Shown in pieces: positions 17,396 through 25,371 of a DNA stretch of 64,000 nucleotides (positions within the stretch are counted from its first letter, which is position 1; each line of letters starts with the position of its first letter). The stretch spans positions 84,460 through 148,459 of the forward strand of contig NZ_QGHD01000003.1 of NCBI RefSeq assembly GCF_003148885.1, given 5' to 3'. This DNA comes from Hallerella porci. GTDB taxonomy: Bacteria > Fibrobacterota > Fibrobacteria > Fibrobacterales > Fibrobacteraceae. Below the pieces are notes generated by a model that was not told where the DNA came from, made no database searches, and was given only the letters and a program-made list of their open reading frames with translations. Made by a program: the position numbers and the translations under genes.

Positions 17396-19399
17396 ATGAG
17401 CACAAATTCTGATTTTTCGCGATATCAAGAACTGCAAAAACAGTTAAAAGCAGCAAGCGATTCTTATTATAAAGACGGCGTTTCGCCGATGAGCGACCAA
17501 GATTTTGATTTTGGAATTAAAGAATTGGAAGCCTTGGAAACAGCGCATCCCGAATGGAAAAATTCCGATTCGTTGACCGCAATCGTCGGAAGCGATCTCA
17601 CGAATGATTTTAAAAAAGTCGAACATCGCATTCCGATGCTTTCGATTTCGAATGCGTATAGTCAAGAAGAAGTGGCTGATTTTATTCGCCAAGCGCAGTC
17701 GATTGTGCCCGCTGCCAAAGAATGGATTTGCGAAAGAAAAATTGACGGCATCAGCATGTCGCTCACTTATCATCACGGCATTCTCGTTCGCGCAGCGACT
17801 CGCGGAAACGGCACTGTCGGCGATGACGTCACTGCAAACGTTAAAACGATTGCCGATATTCCGCACAAATTGCGCGGAGCACCCGAAGGCGATTTAGAAG
17901 TTCGCGGCGAAGTTTACATGGAATTTAAAACCTTCGAATTTTTGAATGATGAACTCGAAGCCCGCGGATTAAAAGGTTTTCAAAATCCGCGGAATACTGC
18001 AGCGGGAACACTCAAACTCAAAGATCCGAAAGAATGTGCGAAACGAAAATTGCGATTTTTAGCGTATCATATTCCCGAAGACATCGGCAACAAAAAACAT
18101 TCCGATAATTTGAAATCGTTGGAATATTTTGGCTTTCAAACGAACGATCATTGGCTCGCTTATAGCGTCGAAGATATTATGCGAATTGCATCTCAAATTC
18201 TCGCTGGCCGCGATTCTCTCGCGTATCCAATCGACGGCATGGTCATCAAGCAAAATGATTTAACGTTACAACAAGAATTAGGAACGACTGCGAAAAGTCC
18301 GCGTTGGGCGCTTGCGTATAAATTCAAAGCGGAACGCGCTTACACGCCTGTGCGTTCAGTCGATTTTCAAGTCGGGCGCACGGGGCGCATTACACCGGTA
18401 GCCAATTTTGATCCGATTCGTTTAGCGGGCACAACGGTAAAGCGTGCGACTTTGCATAATTTCGATGAAATTGAACGGTTGGATTTGCGCGTCGGCGATA
18501 CCGTCGGCGTAGAAAAAGGCGGCGACATTATTCCGAAAATTATCGAAGTCGATTTGACGAAACGCCCCGAAGGAACGCATCCGATTACTCCTCCCGAATG
18601 CTGTCCGGTCTGCGGAATGCCGTTAACGAAAAAAGAAGGCGAAGTCGATTTGCGCTGCGAAAATTTGCACTGCCCCGCGATGACGCAATGTCTTTTTGAA
18701 CATTTCGTTTCCCGCGAAGCGATGAACATCGAAAATTTAGGACCTGCGTTAATCGCCGATTTATTAGAAACGAAAAAAATTTCTCGCCTTTCTGATTTGT
18801 ATAAATTAACTCAAGACGATTTAATTTCTCTCGATCGCATAGCAGAAAAGAGCGCAAAAAATGTCATCGATGCAATTGAAAAAAGCAAAAACTTAAGTCT
18901 GGAAAATTTCTTATTTGCCATCGGAATCCGATTCGTCGGACGCACAAAAGCCCGCATTTTTGCAAAGCATTTCCGCACTCTTGAAGCGTTAGAAAATGCA
19001 ACTCTCGAAGAACTCATCGAAATCCCCGATATCGGTGAACGCATCGCACAAAGCGTCTATGACTTTTTCCGCAGTCCCGATTACAAAGCCGAAGTCGACG
19101 CCCTTGTCGCCGCAGGAATTGCAACCGAATTCAAAGGCGAAATTAAAGATCACTTCGCCGGTGTCACTGCTGTTCTCACCGGAACTCTTCCGACTCTTGA
19201 TCGGAATACCGCGCGAAAACTCATCGAAGATAACGGCGGAAAAGTTTCCGGCTCCGTGAGTAAAAAAACGACTTGGGTTTTAGCGGGCGAAGAAGCGGGC
19301 AGTAAACTTACCAAAGCAGAAGAATTAGGAATTCCTGTTCACGATGAAGATTGGCTTTTGAATGAATTGGGAATGAAAAATGGCGAAGAAAAAAACTAA
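17396..19399 (+). CDS. ligA: NAD-dependent DNA ligase
   Basis: Seals nicks in duplex DNA using NAD; essential in replication. The 667-residue protein has the expected order: an N-terminal NAD-binding region, the adenylation motif KIDG with K115, an OB fold, a zinc site with C403-C406 and the CENLHC pair near 421-426, helix-hairpin-helix repeats around 470-570, and a BRCT domain from about residue 590 (GVTAVLTGTLP ... WLLNEL). Length is normal. The M3 peptidase follows after ten bases. Confidence 0.97.
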   Translation: MSTNSDFSRYQELQKQLKAASDSYYKDGVSPMSDQDFDFGIKELEALETAHPEWKNSDSLTAIVGSDLTNDFKKVEHRIPMLSISNAYSQEEVADFIRQAQSIVPAAKEWICERKIDGISMSLTYHHGILVRAATRGNGTVGDDVTANVKTIADIPHKLRGAPEGDLEVRGEVYMEFKTFEFLNDELEARGLKGFQNPRNTAAGTLKLKDPKECAKRKLRFLAYHIPEDIGNKKHSDNLKSLEYFGFQTNDHWLAYSVEDIMRIASQILAGRDSLAYPIDGMVIKQNDLTLQQELGTTAKSPRWALAYKFKAERAYTPVRSVDFQVGRTGRITPVANFDPIRLAGTTVKRATLHNFDEIERLDLRVGDTVGVEKGGDIIPKIIEVDLTKRPEGTHPITPPECCPVCGMPLTKKEGEVDLRCENLHCPAMTQCLFEHFVSREAMNIENLGPALIADLLETKKISRLSDLYKLTQDDLISLDRIAEKSAKNVIDAIEKSKNLSLENFLFAIGIRFVGRTKARIFAKHFRTLEALENATLEELIEIPDIGERIAQSVYDFFRSPDYKAEVDALVAAGIATEFKGEIKDHFAGVTAVLTGTLPTLDRNTARKLIEDNGGKVSGSVSKKTTWVLAGEEAGSKLTKAEELGIPVHDEDWLLNELGMKNGEEKN

Positions 19400-19408
19400 A
19401 TTTTCACT

Positions 19409-21103
19409 ATGATTAGAAATTTTATTCCCGCAGATTTTAAATCGGATGACCCGAAACAGGTTACCGAATATTATGAAAAATTAGTTCGCGAAATCATTCC
19501 CGAAAATGCAAAAGCGCTTCGCGATTGGATTCTCAAATGGAATGAATTGACGACAGTTCTTTCCGAAGAAAGCGCGCATCGTTATGTGGCGATGACTTCG
19601 CATACTCAAGATGAATCGATTGCAAAAGCTTACATGGATTTTGTTGAAAATATCGATCCGATTTGCGAAGATTACAACAATAAACTCGAACGCAAAATGA
19701 TTGCGCATCCGAATGTCACCGATTTAGAAAGTGAATTCGGCGTTTACTTCCGCGATGTCCGCACAAGCCTTGAACTTTTTAACAAAGAAAATATTCCGCT
19801 CTTTACGCAAGAATCGACAGAGATTCAAAGCTATCAGAAAATCACGAGCACGATGAGCGTCGAATATCACGGCGAAACGAAAACGCTGCAACAAATGGCG
19901 AAACTTCTCTCCGAGCCCGATCGGAACGTCCGCGAAGACGCTTGGCGAAAAATCGCTTCTCGCCGTTTGCAAGACAAAGAACGTTTGGACGAAGCATTTG
20001 ATAAACTCTTCAAATTGCGTATTCAGATTTCGAAAAATTCTGGATTCTATAATTATCTCGATTACATTTTCAAAGCAAAATCTCGCTTTGATTATTCGCC
20101 AGAAAATTGCCAAACATTCCACGAAAGCATTGAAAAAATCGTCCTTCCCTACTTAGCGGATTTATACCGCGAAAAAGCAAAAACGATGAAGCTCGAACGC
20201 TTGCGTCCGTGGGATACCAATGTTGATGCGCTTTCGCGTCCGCCATTAAAACCTTTCCAAAATGGCGAAGAACTCATCGAAAAAGTCGGCACGATTTTTG
20301 ATAAACTTTCGCCGCAAACGGGAGCGTGGTTCCGGACGATGCAAAAAGAACATCTCATCGATCCCGATAGCCGCATGGGCAAAGCTCCCGGAGGTTATCA
20401 AATCGGATTTGAAGAAAGCGGACGTCCGTTTATCTTCATGAATGCCGCCGGAACCGATGGCGATATTTACACTCTTCTCCACGAAAGTGGACATTCTTTC
20501 CAACAATTTAGCGTTGCCGATATTCCGCTTACCGCTTACCACGACATTCCCTCGGAATTCGCCGAAGTTTCGAGCATGAGCATGGAACTTATCGGCTCTA
20601 CAGATCTTTCGCCGTTCTACCCGAACGAAGAAGATGCAAAGCGCAGCCGCGCAAGCGAACTCGAAGAAATTATTTGGCTTTTCCCGTGGGTCGCCTCCGT
20701 CGATTCCTTCCAACATTTGCTTTACACGCATCCGAATCATACCGCAGCCGACCGCAAAGAAATGTGGCTTTCGGTGATGGATCGTTATGATGCGGGAATT
20801 GATTACAGCGGATTCGAAGACGAACGCGCTTATCTATGGCAAAAGCAACTGCACATTTTTGAAGTGCCATTCTACTACATCGAATATGGCATCGCTCAAT
20901 TAGGCGCCCTCCAAGTGTGGGAAAATTTCAAAAAGAATCCTGCGAAAGGTTTAAGCGATCTCTTTGCCGCCGAAGCTCTCGGTTCTAGCCGTCCTTTGCC
21001 AGAACTTTTTGCGCGCGCAGGCATCCGTTTTGACTTTTCTCCTGCGACGATTGAACCGCTTATGCGGGATTTAAGCGATGAACTCACCCGCTTGAAACGC
21101 TAA
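19409..21103 (+). CDS. M3-family oligoendopeptidase (PepF-like)
   Basis: Cytoplasmic zinc metallopeptidase of 564 residues that cleaves short peptides. The zinc motif HESGH lies near residue 358 in LLHESGHSFQQF, with the downstream glutamate region SEFAEVSSMSMEL supplying the third ligand. The C-terminal part with YYIEYGIAQLGALQVW is typical of M3 oligoendopeptidases. It starts ten bases after ligA and ends before a tandem pair of hairpins. Confidence 0.93.
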   Translation: MIRNFIPADFKSDDPKQVTEYYEKLVREIIPENAKALRDWILKWNELTTVLSEESAHRYVAMTSHTQDESIAKAYMDFVENIDPICEDYNNKLERKMIAHPNVTDLESEFGVYFRDVRTSLELFNKENIPLFTQESTEIQSYQKITSTMSVEYHGETKTLQQMAKLLSEPDRNVREDAWRKIASRRLQDKERLDEAFDKLFKLRIQISKNSGFYNYLDYIFKAKSRFDYSPENCQTFHESIEKIVLPYLADLYREKAKTMKLERLRPWDTNVDALSRPPLKPFQNGEELIEKVGTIFDKLSPQTGAWFRTMQKEHLIDPDSRMGKAPGGYQIGFEESGRPFIFMNAAGTDGDIYTLLHESGHSFQQFSVADIPLTAYHDIPSEFAEVSSMSMELIGSTDLSPFYPNEEDAKRSRASELEEIIWLFPWVASVDSFQHLLYTHPNHTAADRKEMWLSVMDRYDAGIDYSGFEDERAYLWQKQLHIFEVPFYYIEYGIAQLGALQVWENFKKNPAKGLSDLFAAEALGSSRPLPELFARAGIRFDFSPATIEPLMRDLSDELTRLKR

Positions 21104-21180
21104 AATCGCGATTTTAAGCAAAAAAATTCAGAAAAATTTATTTTTTAAGGTGTTTTGTCTTGACGAAACGCCTTTTTTTT
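21102..21180 (+). terminator. Palindrome plus intrinsic terminator after the M3 peptidase
   Basis: TAAAATCGCGATTTTA at 21102-21117 is a perfect palindrome. Further on, AAGGTGTTT pairs with AAACGCCTT and is followed by a run of T at about 21172-21180, a normal intrinsic terminator. Confidence 0.75.
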
Positions 21181-21202
21181 GTTAATTTTGGCGCACATCC
21201 TT

Positions 21203-21287
21203 GGAGGGATGGCCGAGTGGTTGAAGGCGCACGCTTGGAAAGCGTGTTTACTTAACTGTAACGAGGGTTCGAATCCCTCTCCCTCTT
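21203..21287 (+). tRNA. tRNA-Ser (anticodon GGA)
   Basis: Cloverleaf with acceptor GGAGGGA, D arm, an anticodon stem and loop reading CTTGGAAAG (anticodon GGA), a long class II variable arm, and T arm GAGGG-TTCGAAT-CCCTC. It decodes UCC and UCU. The CCA end is not encoded. The 1-72 pair reads as a G-U wobble, and the discriminator base reads as T rather than the usual G of serine tRNAs. Confidence 0.92.
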
Positions 21288-21309
21288 CTAAAACTTTACA
21301 AGGTGGCTT

Positions 21310-21624
21310 ATGTCTAATCATCGCGTTTACCTTGACGATATCTACGCAAGCGAAGCCTGCAAAGGTTCTACATTCCGCGCAGTTGTCATGATGGCTCAAG
21401 AAGCTCGTTTCATCAATGAACAAGCTCGTCTCGGTTATATCAATCTGACGATGAAGCCGACGACCATTGCGATGGACAAGTTCAAAGATAACAAGCTCAC
21501 GATTCTTTCGAAAGCCGAAGCGGAAAGCCGTCAAGCAGCGAAAAATGAATCGGCTAAAAATCATGAACATGCATCGAATAACGCGAGCAGCGTCGATTCT
21601 GCAAACGATGCATTCGGTGTCTAA
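21310..21624 (+). CDS. rpoZ: Probable RNA polymerase omega subunit
   Basis: A 104-residue protein beginning MSNHRVYLDDIYASE behind a good ribosome site (AAGGTGG). The core FRAVVMMAQEARFINEQA followed by KPTTIAMDKFKDNKL matches the omega/Rpb6 pattern of a helix rich in Ala-Arg, then KPxxIAxxxxxxGK. Omega is a small assembly factor bound to beta prime. The last 35 residues are a Glu/Asn/Ser-rich tail. The identification is by motif only; an omega-like protein of other function is possible. Confidence 0.68.
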   Translation: MSNHRVYLDDIYASEACKGSTFRAVVMMAQEARFINEQARLGYINLTMKPTTIAMDKFKDNKLTILSKAEAESRQAAKNESAKNHEHASNNASSVDSANDAFGV

Positions 21625-21645
21625 GCCAAACGTTTAGCGTATTTG

Positions 21646-21677
21646 AAAAGGCGGCTCTACGGGGTCGCCTTTCTTTT
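21646..21677 (+). terminator. Intrinsic terminator after the omega-subunit gene
   Basis: AAAGGCG pairs with CGCCTTT across an 11-base loop and is followed by CTTTTT. It lies just upstream of the trpCF start. Confidence 0.75.
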
Positions 21678-21689
21678 TAAGAGGATTTT

Positions 21690-23177
21690 ATGAGCCGCGA
21701 TATTCTTGCAGAAATCATTGAAAAGCGAAGAGTGGACCTTGCTCGCCTTGGAACTTGCTTTGGATTTGAACGTCCAGAGCGCACTCGCCCGCTGCATCCT
21801 TTTATCGCAGCTCCCGGAACAATTCTCGAAGTGAAGCGTTCTTCGCCGTCAAAAGGAAATATCGCGATGGGATTAGACCCGAGCGAAACGGCGCGCACCT
21901 ACGCAGAAGCCGGAACCTCTGCAATTTCCGTTTTAACCGAAAGCAATTATTTTCACGGTTCTCTCGCCGATTTGGTGAAAGTTGCCAACGCAGCTCCGAA
22001 TTGTGCCATTTTGCGCAAAGATTTTTTGCTTATTCCCGAAGAAATTGATGTAGCGTATGATTTTGGCGCAGACGCCGTTCTGCTCATCGCCCGCATTCTT
22101 TCGGACGAAACCCTTTTGCAAATGGCAAAGCGCACTTGCAAACTGGGAATGACGCCGTTTGTCGAAGTTCGGACGGATGATGATTTGCGGAAACTCGCCC
22201 TCGTTCAGAAAAATGTGGAATGTGTCGCCGGGGTAAATGCTCGCGATCTTCGGAATTTTCATATCGATCCGCTGATTCCGGCTGCGTTCCGCGAAAAACT
22301 CGGTCCGCGCGCCGTCTTTGAAAGTGGCGTTCAAGTGCCCGCAGACGCTGCATTCGCCCGCAGACTCGGATTTACAGGCGTTTTAATCGGCGAAGCCGCT
22401 GCAAAAAATCAAAAATGCGCCAAGGATTTAGTGCACGCTTTTGTAAGCGCATCCCCCGATGGCTACGGTAAATTTTGGAAACGCATCGCCGAAAAGCGAG
22501 AACAAGTCTGCGAAAAATTCCCCGGAAAACCTCTTGTTAAAATTTGTGGCATTACCAATTCGGAAGACGCCATTCTCGCTGCAGAATCGGGCGCCGATCT
22601 TTTGGGTTTTGTTTTCTTTAGCAAAAGTCCGCGCAAAACAACTGCCGAAGAAGCGAAAAAAATCATCGCCGAAGTCAAAGCAAAATTTGCAGAAAATGCC
22701 CCGCTGTGCGTCGGCGTTCTCGCTGACCGCGGAAGCGAAGAAGAGTCCGCTGCGCTGAAACTTGCCCGCGAAGGCATTCTCGATGCGATCCAATTTCACG
22801 GCTGCGGAATCCCCGAGAATTTGCGCAATGCAAATTCTCTCGACTTTGGTTATTATGAAGCGCTTCGCGTCAAATCGAACGAAGATGTTTCGGCGCTCAC
22901 CCAAAATTCTTGCCACAGTTTACCGCGAACTCTCATCGACGCCTATGTTCCGAATGAAATCGGCGGCACAGGAAAACGGATTGCGAGCGAACTCGTCGAC
23001 TACGTCCGCAAAAATAATGCGCTTTGGATGGCGGGAGGCATTTCTCCGGAAAATGTTTCCGAAATCGTCACCCGTTTTTCACCCGAACTCATCGACCTTT
23101 CTAGCGCACTCGAAGAAGCTCCCGGGAAAAAGAGCGCCGAGAAAATGCGAAAATTCTTCGCCCAAGTCCGCGGATAA
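21690..23177 (+). CDS. trpCF: Bifunctional indole-3-glycerol-phosphate synthase / phosphoribosylanthranilate isomerase
   Basis: Catalyses two consecutive steps of tryptophan synthesis from one 495-residue chain. The N-terminal domain (about 1-265) has the TrpC signatures EVKRSSPSKG and LRKDFLL. The C-terminal domain (about 282-495) has the TrpF signature VKICGITNSEDA, then GFVFFSKSPR and a closing block WMAGGISPENV. The fusion order C-F is as in Escherichia coli. No other trp gene lies nearby, so this gene stands alone between two terminators. Confidence 0.95.
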   Translation: MSRDILAEIIEKRRVDLARLGTCFGFERPERTRPLHPFIAAPGTILEVKRSSPSKGNIAMGLDPSETARTYAEAGTSAISVLTESNYFHGSLADLVKVANAAPNCAILRKDFLLIPEEIDVAYDFGADAVLLIARILSDETLLQMAKRTCKLGMTPFVEVRTDDDLRKLALVQKNVECVAGVNARDLRNFHIDPLIPAAFREKLGPRAVFESGVQVPADAAFARRLGFTGVLIGEAAAKNQKCAKDLVHAFVSASPDGYGKFWKRIAEKREQVCEKFPGKPLVKICGITNSEDAILAAESGADLLGFVFFSKSPRKTTAEEAKKIIAEVKAKFAENAPLCVGVLADRGSEEESAALKLAREGILDAIQFHGCGIPENLRNANSLDFGYYEALRVKSNEDVSALTQNSCHSLPRTLIDAYVPNEIGGTGKRIASELVDYVRKNNALWMAGGISPENVSEIVTRFSPELIDLSSALEEAPGKKSAEKMRKFFAQVRG

Positions 23178-23180
23178 ATG

Positions 23181-23211
23181 AAAAAAGCAACTCAACTGAG
23201 TTGCTTTTTAA
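23181..23211. terminator. Intrinsic terminator shared by trpCF and tmRNA
   Basis: AAAAAGCAACTC, a four-base AACT loop and GAGTTGCTTTTT form a perfect 12-pair stem with T runs on both strands. It ends trpCF and also lies just 3' of the tmRNA on the minus strand. Confidence 0.88.
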
Positions 23212-23212
23212 G

Positions 23213-23566
23213 TGGAGGTGAGGAGAGTCGAACTCCTGTCCAAAACCACGTCCCCGTTCATTCCTACGTGCGTTCCCTTCGTATTTAAGATCTCGCCAGT
23301 TTTCACGCCCAAGAAGGTCGGCGCAAATTCCAGCCAGTTCTGTAAATTTCGGACCGCGCCCCAGAACATGACGCTTTCCTATCCCACATTGCGACTGGAG
23401 ATCTCAAGCCCGTGGGAGGGGATCAAGTTCCAGCGTTGCTAAAAATTAAGCAGCGAGTGCGTATTCTTCGTTAGCACTTATTTTTTTCCGGCTTTTTTAC
23501 GAGGCCAGCCAGACCCTCGGCACGCAACTCACGCTTCAGCGATCCTGTCGAAACCAGAGCACCCCC
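23213..23566 (-). ncRNA. ssrA: tmRNA, tag peptide ANEEYALAA
   Basis: Rescues stalled ribosomes and tags the nascent chain for proteolysis. Read on the minus strand, the 5' end GGGGGTGCTCTGGTTTCGACAGG and the 3' end with GTTCGACTCTCCTCACCTCCA form a tRNA-like acceptor of seven pairs including one G-U. The resume frame at 23475-23446 encodes Ala-Asn-Glu-Glu-Tyr-Ala-Leu-Ala-Ala and a TAA. The terminal CCA seems not fully encoded. A 23-base stretch covering the 5' end is repeated exactly at 23677-23699. Confidence 0.95.
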
Positions 23567-23916
23567 GAAACAGAGAAGACAGGTTAAATATAGTAAAAGT
23601 CAATCAAAGAATAAAGGGAAATTTTTATGTGCAACGCCCCGAAGGGGTGAGACGCAGCGAATAGCTGCGGCGAAGCAAACCAGAGCACCCCCGAAACAGC
23701 GCGGGCAATGAGGAATTTTATCTCCTGAGTTCCGGAGGGCAATCTTGCGTGCAAAATGTTATCTCCGGAGTCCCGATGGACAAATTTTGCAGAAATTAGA
23801 GATCTTCGTGCGAGAACGTCCCAAATTTACCGTTTTTAAAATTCACATTTTAACCGCGCCGAAGGCGCGATTATCTCAATTTCTCATTCGGGCCTGCTGC
23901 GGTTGCTGTGCAATTA
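23567..23916. other. Intergenic region with partial tmRNA 5' duplication and short repeats
   Basis: No gene was found. The bases 23551-23573 (tmRNA 5' end plus seven leader bases) recur exactly at 23677-23699 in the same orientation. Between the copies are an AT-rich stretch that should hold the tmRNA promoter (TATATT on the minus strand near 23590) and two small hairpins (GCCCCGAAGGGG; GCAGCGAATAGCTGC). Two diverged copies of a roughly 30-base block beginning TTATCTCC start near 23718 and 23760. A CGCGCC-GAAG-GCGCG hairpin lies near 23855-23870. Confidence 0.7.
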
Positions 23917-24204
23917 TTATTCGGGTTTGTATGGTGTGCTTTCTTCATAAACATACTCGGGTGCAATATCAATTTCTCCGTGATCCCAAGTTAGTACTCC
24001 GTGTTGAACTTCAAAAGCTTGAAAAACTTCTTGATTTTTTAATGGATTGAAAGCGTTGCCGGTGAGTTTTGCAGCATCAAAAAGTCGCATTTCACCTGTC
24101 GAGAATTTAACCAATAAAATTTTATCAGCAATAAATTTTGCTGCAACAACTTTTATCGAATCATTTTTTTCTCCGGCGAAGCAAATTCCGTTTACTTCAT
24201 ACAT
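23917..24204 (-). CDS. DUF2442 domain protein
   Basis: A 95-residue protein whose central part LLVKFSTGEMRLFDAAKL and end GVLTWDHGEIDIAPEYVYEES match the DUF2442 family. The ATG at 24204 is preferred because a GAGG lies five bases upstream; a GTG at 24210 in the same frame is an alternative. DUF2442 genes are often found directly after DUF4160 genes, and here the remains of a DUF4160 gene end within this gene's ribosome site. Such pairs have been proposed to be toxin-antitoxin-like, but the function is not established. Confidence 0.8.
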   Translation of the reverse strand: MYEVNGICFAGEKNDSIKVVAAKFIADKILLVKFSTGEMRLFDAAKLTGNAFNPLKNQEVFQAFEVQHGVLTWDHGEIDIAPEYVYEESTPYKPE

Positions 24205-24206
24205 AC

Positions 24207-24473
24207 TCACCTCATGGGTTTAATTTTTTCAAAATGATTTCCTTGAATCGCTTTATTCCAAGCAACATTCGTTTTTTCTTTATTCAAAAAAGCCAACTAG
24301 ACAGAACTTTAAATTGTTTCGCAGGAATTGAGCCAGAAAGTAATTCACCATCTAAAGAAACTTCTGCCTCATGCTCTCCATAAAAAAACATGAACATGTG
24401 GTTGATTGTGCTGTTTATTATCGTGAAAATACATATAGATAATCATTCCTGCGAATCGACTTAGCTCAGGCAT
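24207..24473 (-). pseudogene. DUF4160-like gene with two compensating frameshifts
   Basis: Starting from ATG at 24473 behind a strong GGAGG site, the frame reads MPELSRFAGMIIYMYFHDN then HNQPHVHVF, the DUF4160 signature. At a seven-A run (plus strand 24382-24388) one base too many shifts the frame; in the next frame the expected YGEHEAEVSLDGELLSGSIP and FKVLSSWLF follow. At a six-A run (24286-24291) one base too few shifts it back, giving WNKAIQGNHFEKIKP and a stop overlapping the DUF2442 ribosome site. Either a real pseudogene or two homopolymer sequencing errors. Confidence 0.82.
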
Positions 24474-24552
24474 TTTTCCTCCATTCCTAATTTAAATATT
24501 TTAAAACAATCTATAAATTTTAGGCTTCAAAAAAATAGGAATAATTTCTCAT

Positions 24553-24578
24553 AAAAAAAGCGGCTTTCGCCGCTCTTT
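24553..24578 (-). terminator. Intrinsic terminator after the PurO-like gene
   Basis: Read on the minus strand, AGCGGC, a GAAA loop and GCCGCT are followed by seven T. It lies directly after the stop at 24582. Confidence 0.85.
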
Positions 24579-24581
24579 CTT

Positions 24582-25313
24582 TTAGCCGAGTTTGTTTACA
24601 ATCAAAGTCTTTGCTTCGAAGGTTTCGCGGTTGATCCATTTGACGAGAAGCGAAACTTTGTTGTCTTTATCGAGAGCGTTCCAGTAGGCGTCGCGGGTCT
24701 TTTCGGCGGTTTCGAAAATCGGCATCCACTGCGGAACGCCGGCGAAAGACGGAATCGGTGTGCCGTTGGTAACGTAAGTCGAAACAAAATGGCCGAGACC
24801 CGGAAGCGCTTTTTCGTAGCCGAAAGTTTCGCGGATGCAGCCCGCTTCTTCGGAATTTTCATCGGATTTTAAAATCGAAAGTTGATAGACATACGGCGCT
24901 GCGTTCTTGTAGGTAATTCCCGAAATGCGCGGCGTGAAATTCGGCGCGTCGTCTTCGTATTCGCGGGTAGCGAGAGCGCTTTCAAAAGTGCCGCCTAAAC
25001 GAATGCCATCAAAAATGGTGTCGGTCTGATCGCCGTTCGTGATAATGTGCGCGTTATCGAGATGACGAGCGGGATAATAAATGATGAGATGCGGATCCGT
25101 GAGTTTGCTTTCGTCAAACGCTTTCGTTTTCACAAAGCCCGATTCTTCGGCAACGAAAATGCGATTGCGACTGTTTACGCTTCTGCCCATAATCCAGTAA
25201 ACTTGTACGAAAGCTTTGCCATCGGGAGAGGTGCCGAGCACAATTCCGCGACCAGGATACGGATTCTTGGAAAGAGTTTGAAAGTTTTCTTCTGCCTTAG
25301 CTGAATAGCTCAT
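24582..25313 (-). CDS. IMP cyclohydrolase-like protein (PurO family)
   Basis: A 243-residue protein with NPYPGRGIVLG near residue 17 and GRSVNSRNRIF near 43, followed by NGDQTD; these are signatures of the PurO-type IMP cyclohydrolase family, which in archaea closes the inosine ring in purine synthesis. I take the ATG at 25313 because a GAGG lies seven bases before it; an in-frame ATG exists at 25325. A role in purine synthesis is likely but not certain, since bacterial members of the family often lie outside purine operons, as here. Confidence 0.75.
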   Translation of the reverse strand: MSYSAKAEENFQTLSKNPYPGRGIVLGTSPDGKAFVQVYWIMGRSVNSRNRIFVAEESGFVKTKAFDESKLTDPHLIIYYPARHLDNAHIITNGDQTDTIFDGIRLGGTFESALATREYEDDAPNFTPRISGITYKNAAPYVYQLSILKSDENSEEAGCIRETFGYEKALPGLGHFVSTYVTNGTPIPSFAGVPQWMPIFETAEKTRDAYWNALDKDNKVSLLVKWINRETFEAKTLIVNKLG

Positions 25314-25371
25314 CGGGAACCTCATAATGAAAAAATTTTCTTTGAATTTAGAAAAATTTTTGCGTTCGTTT

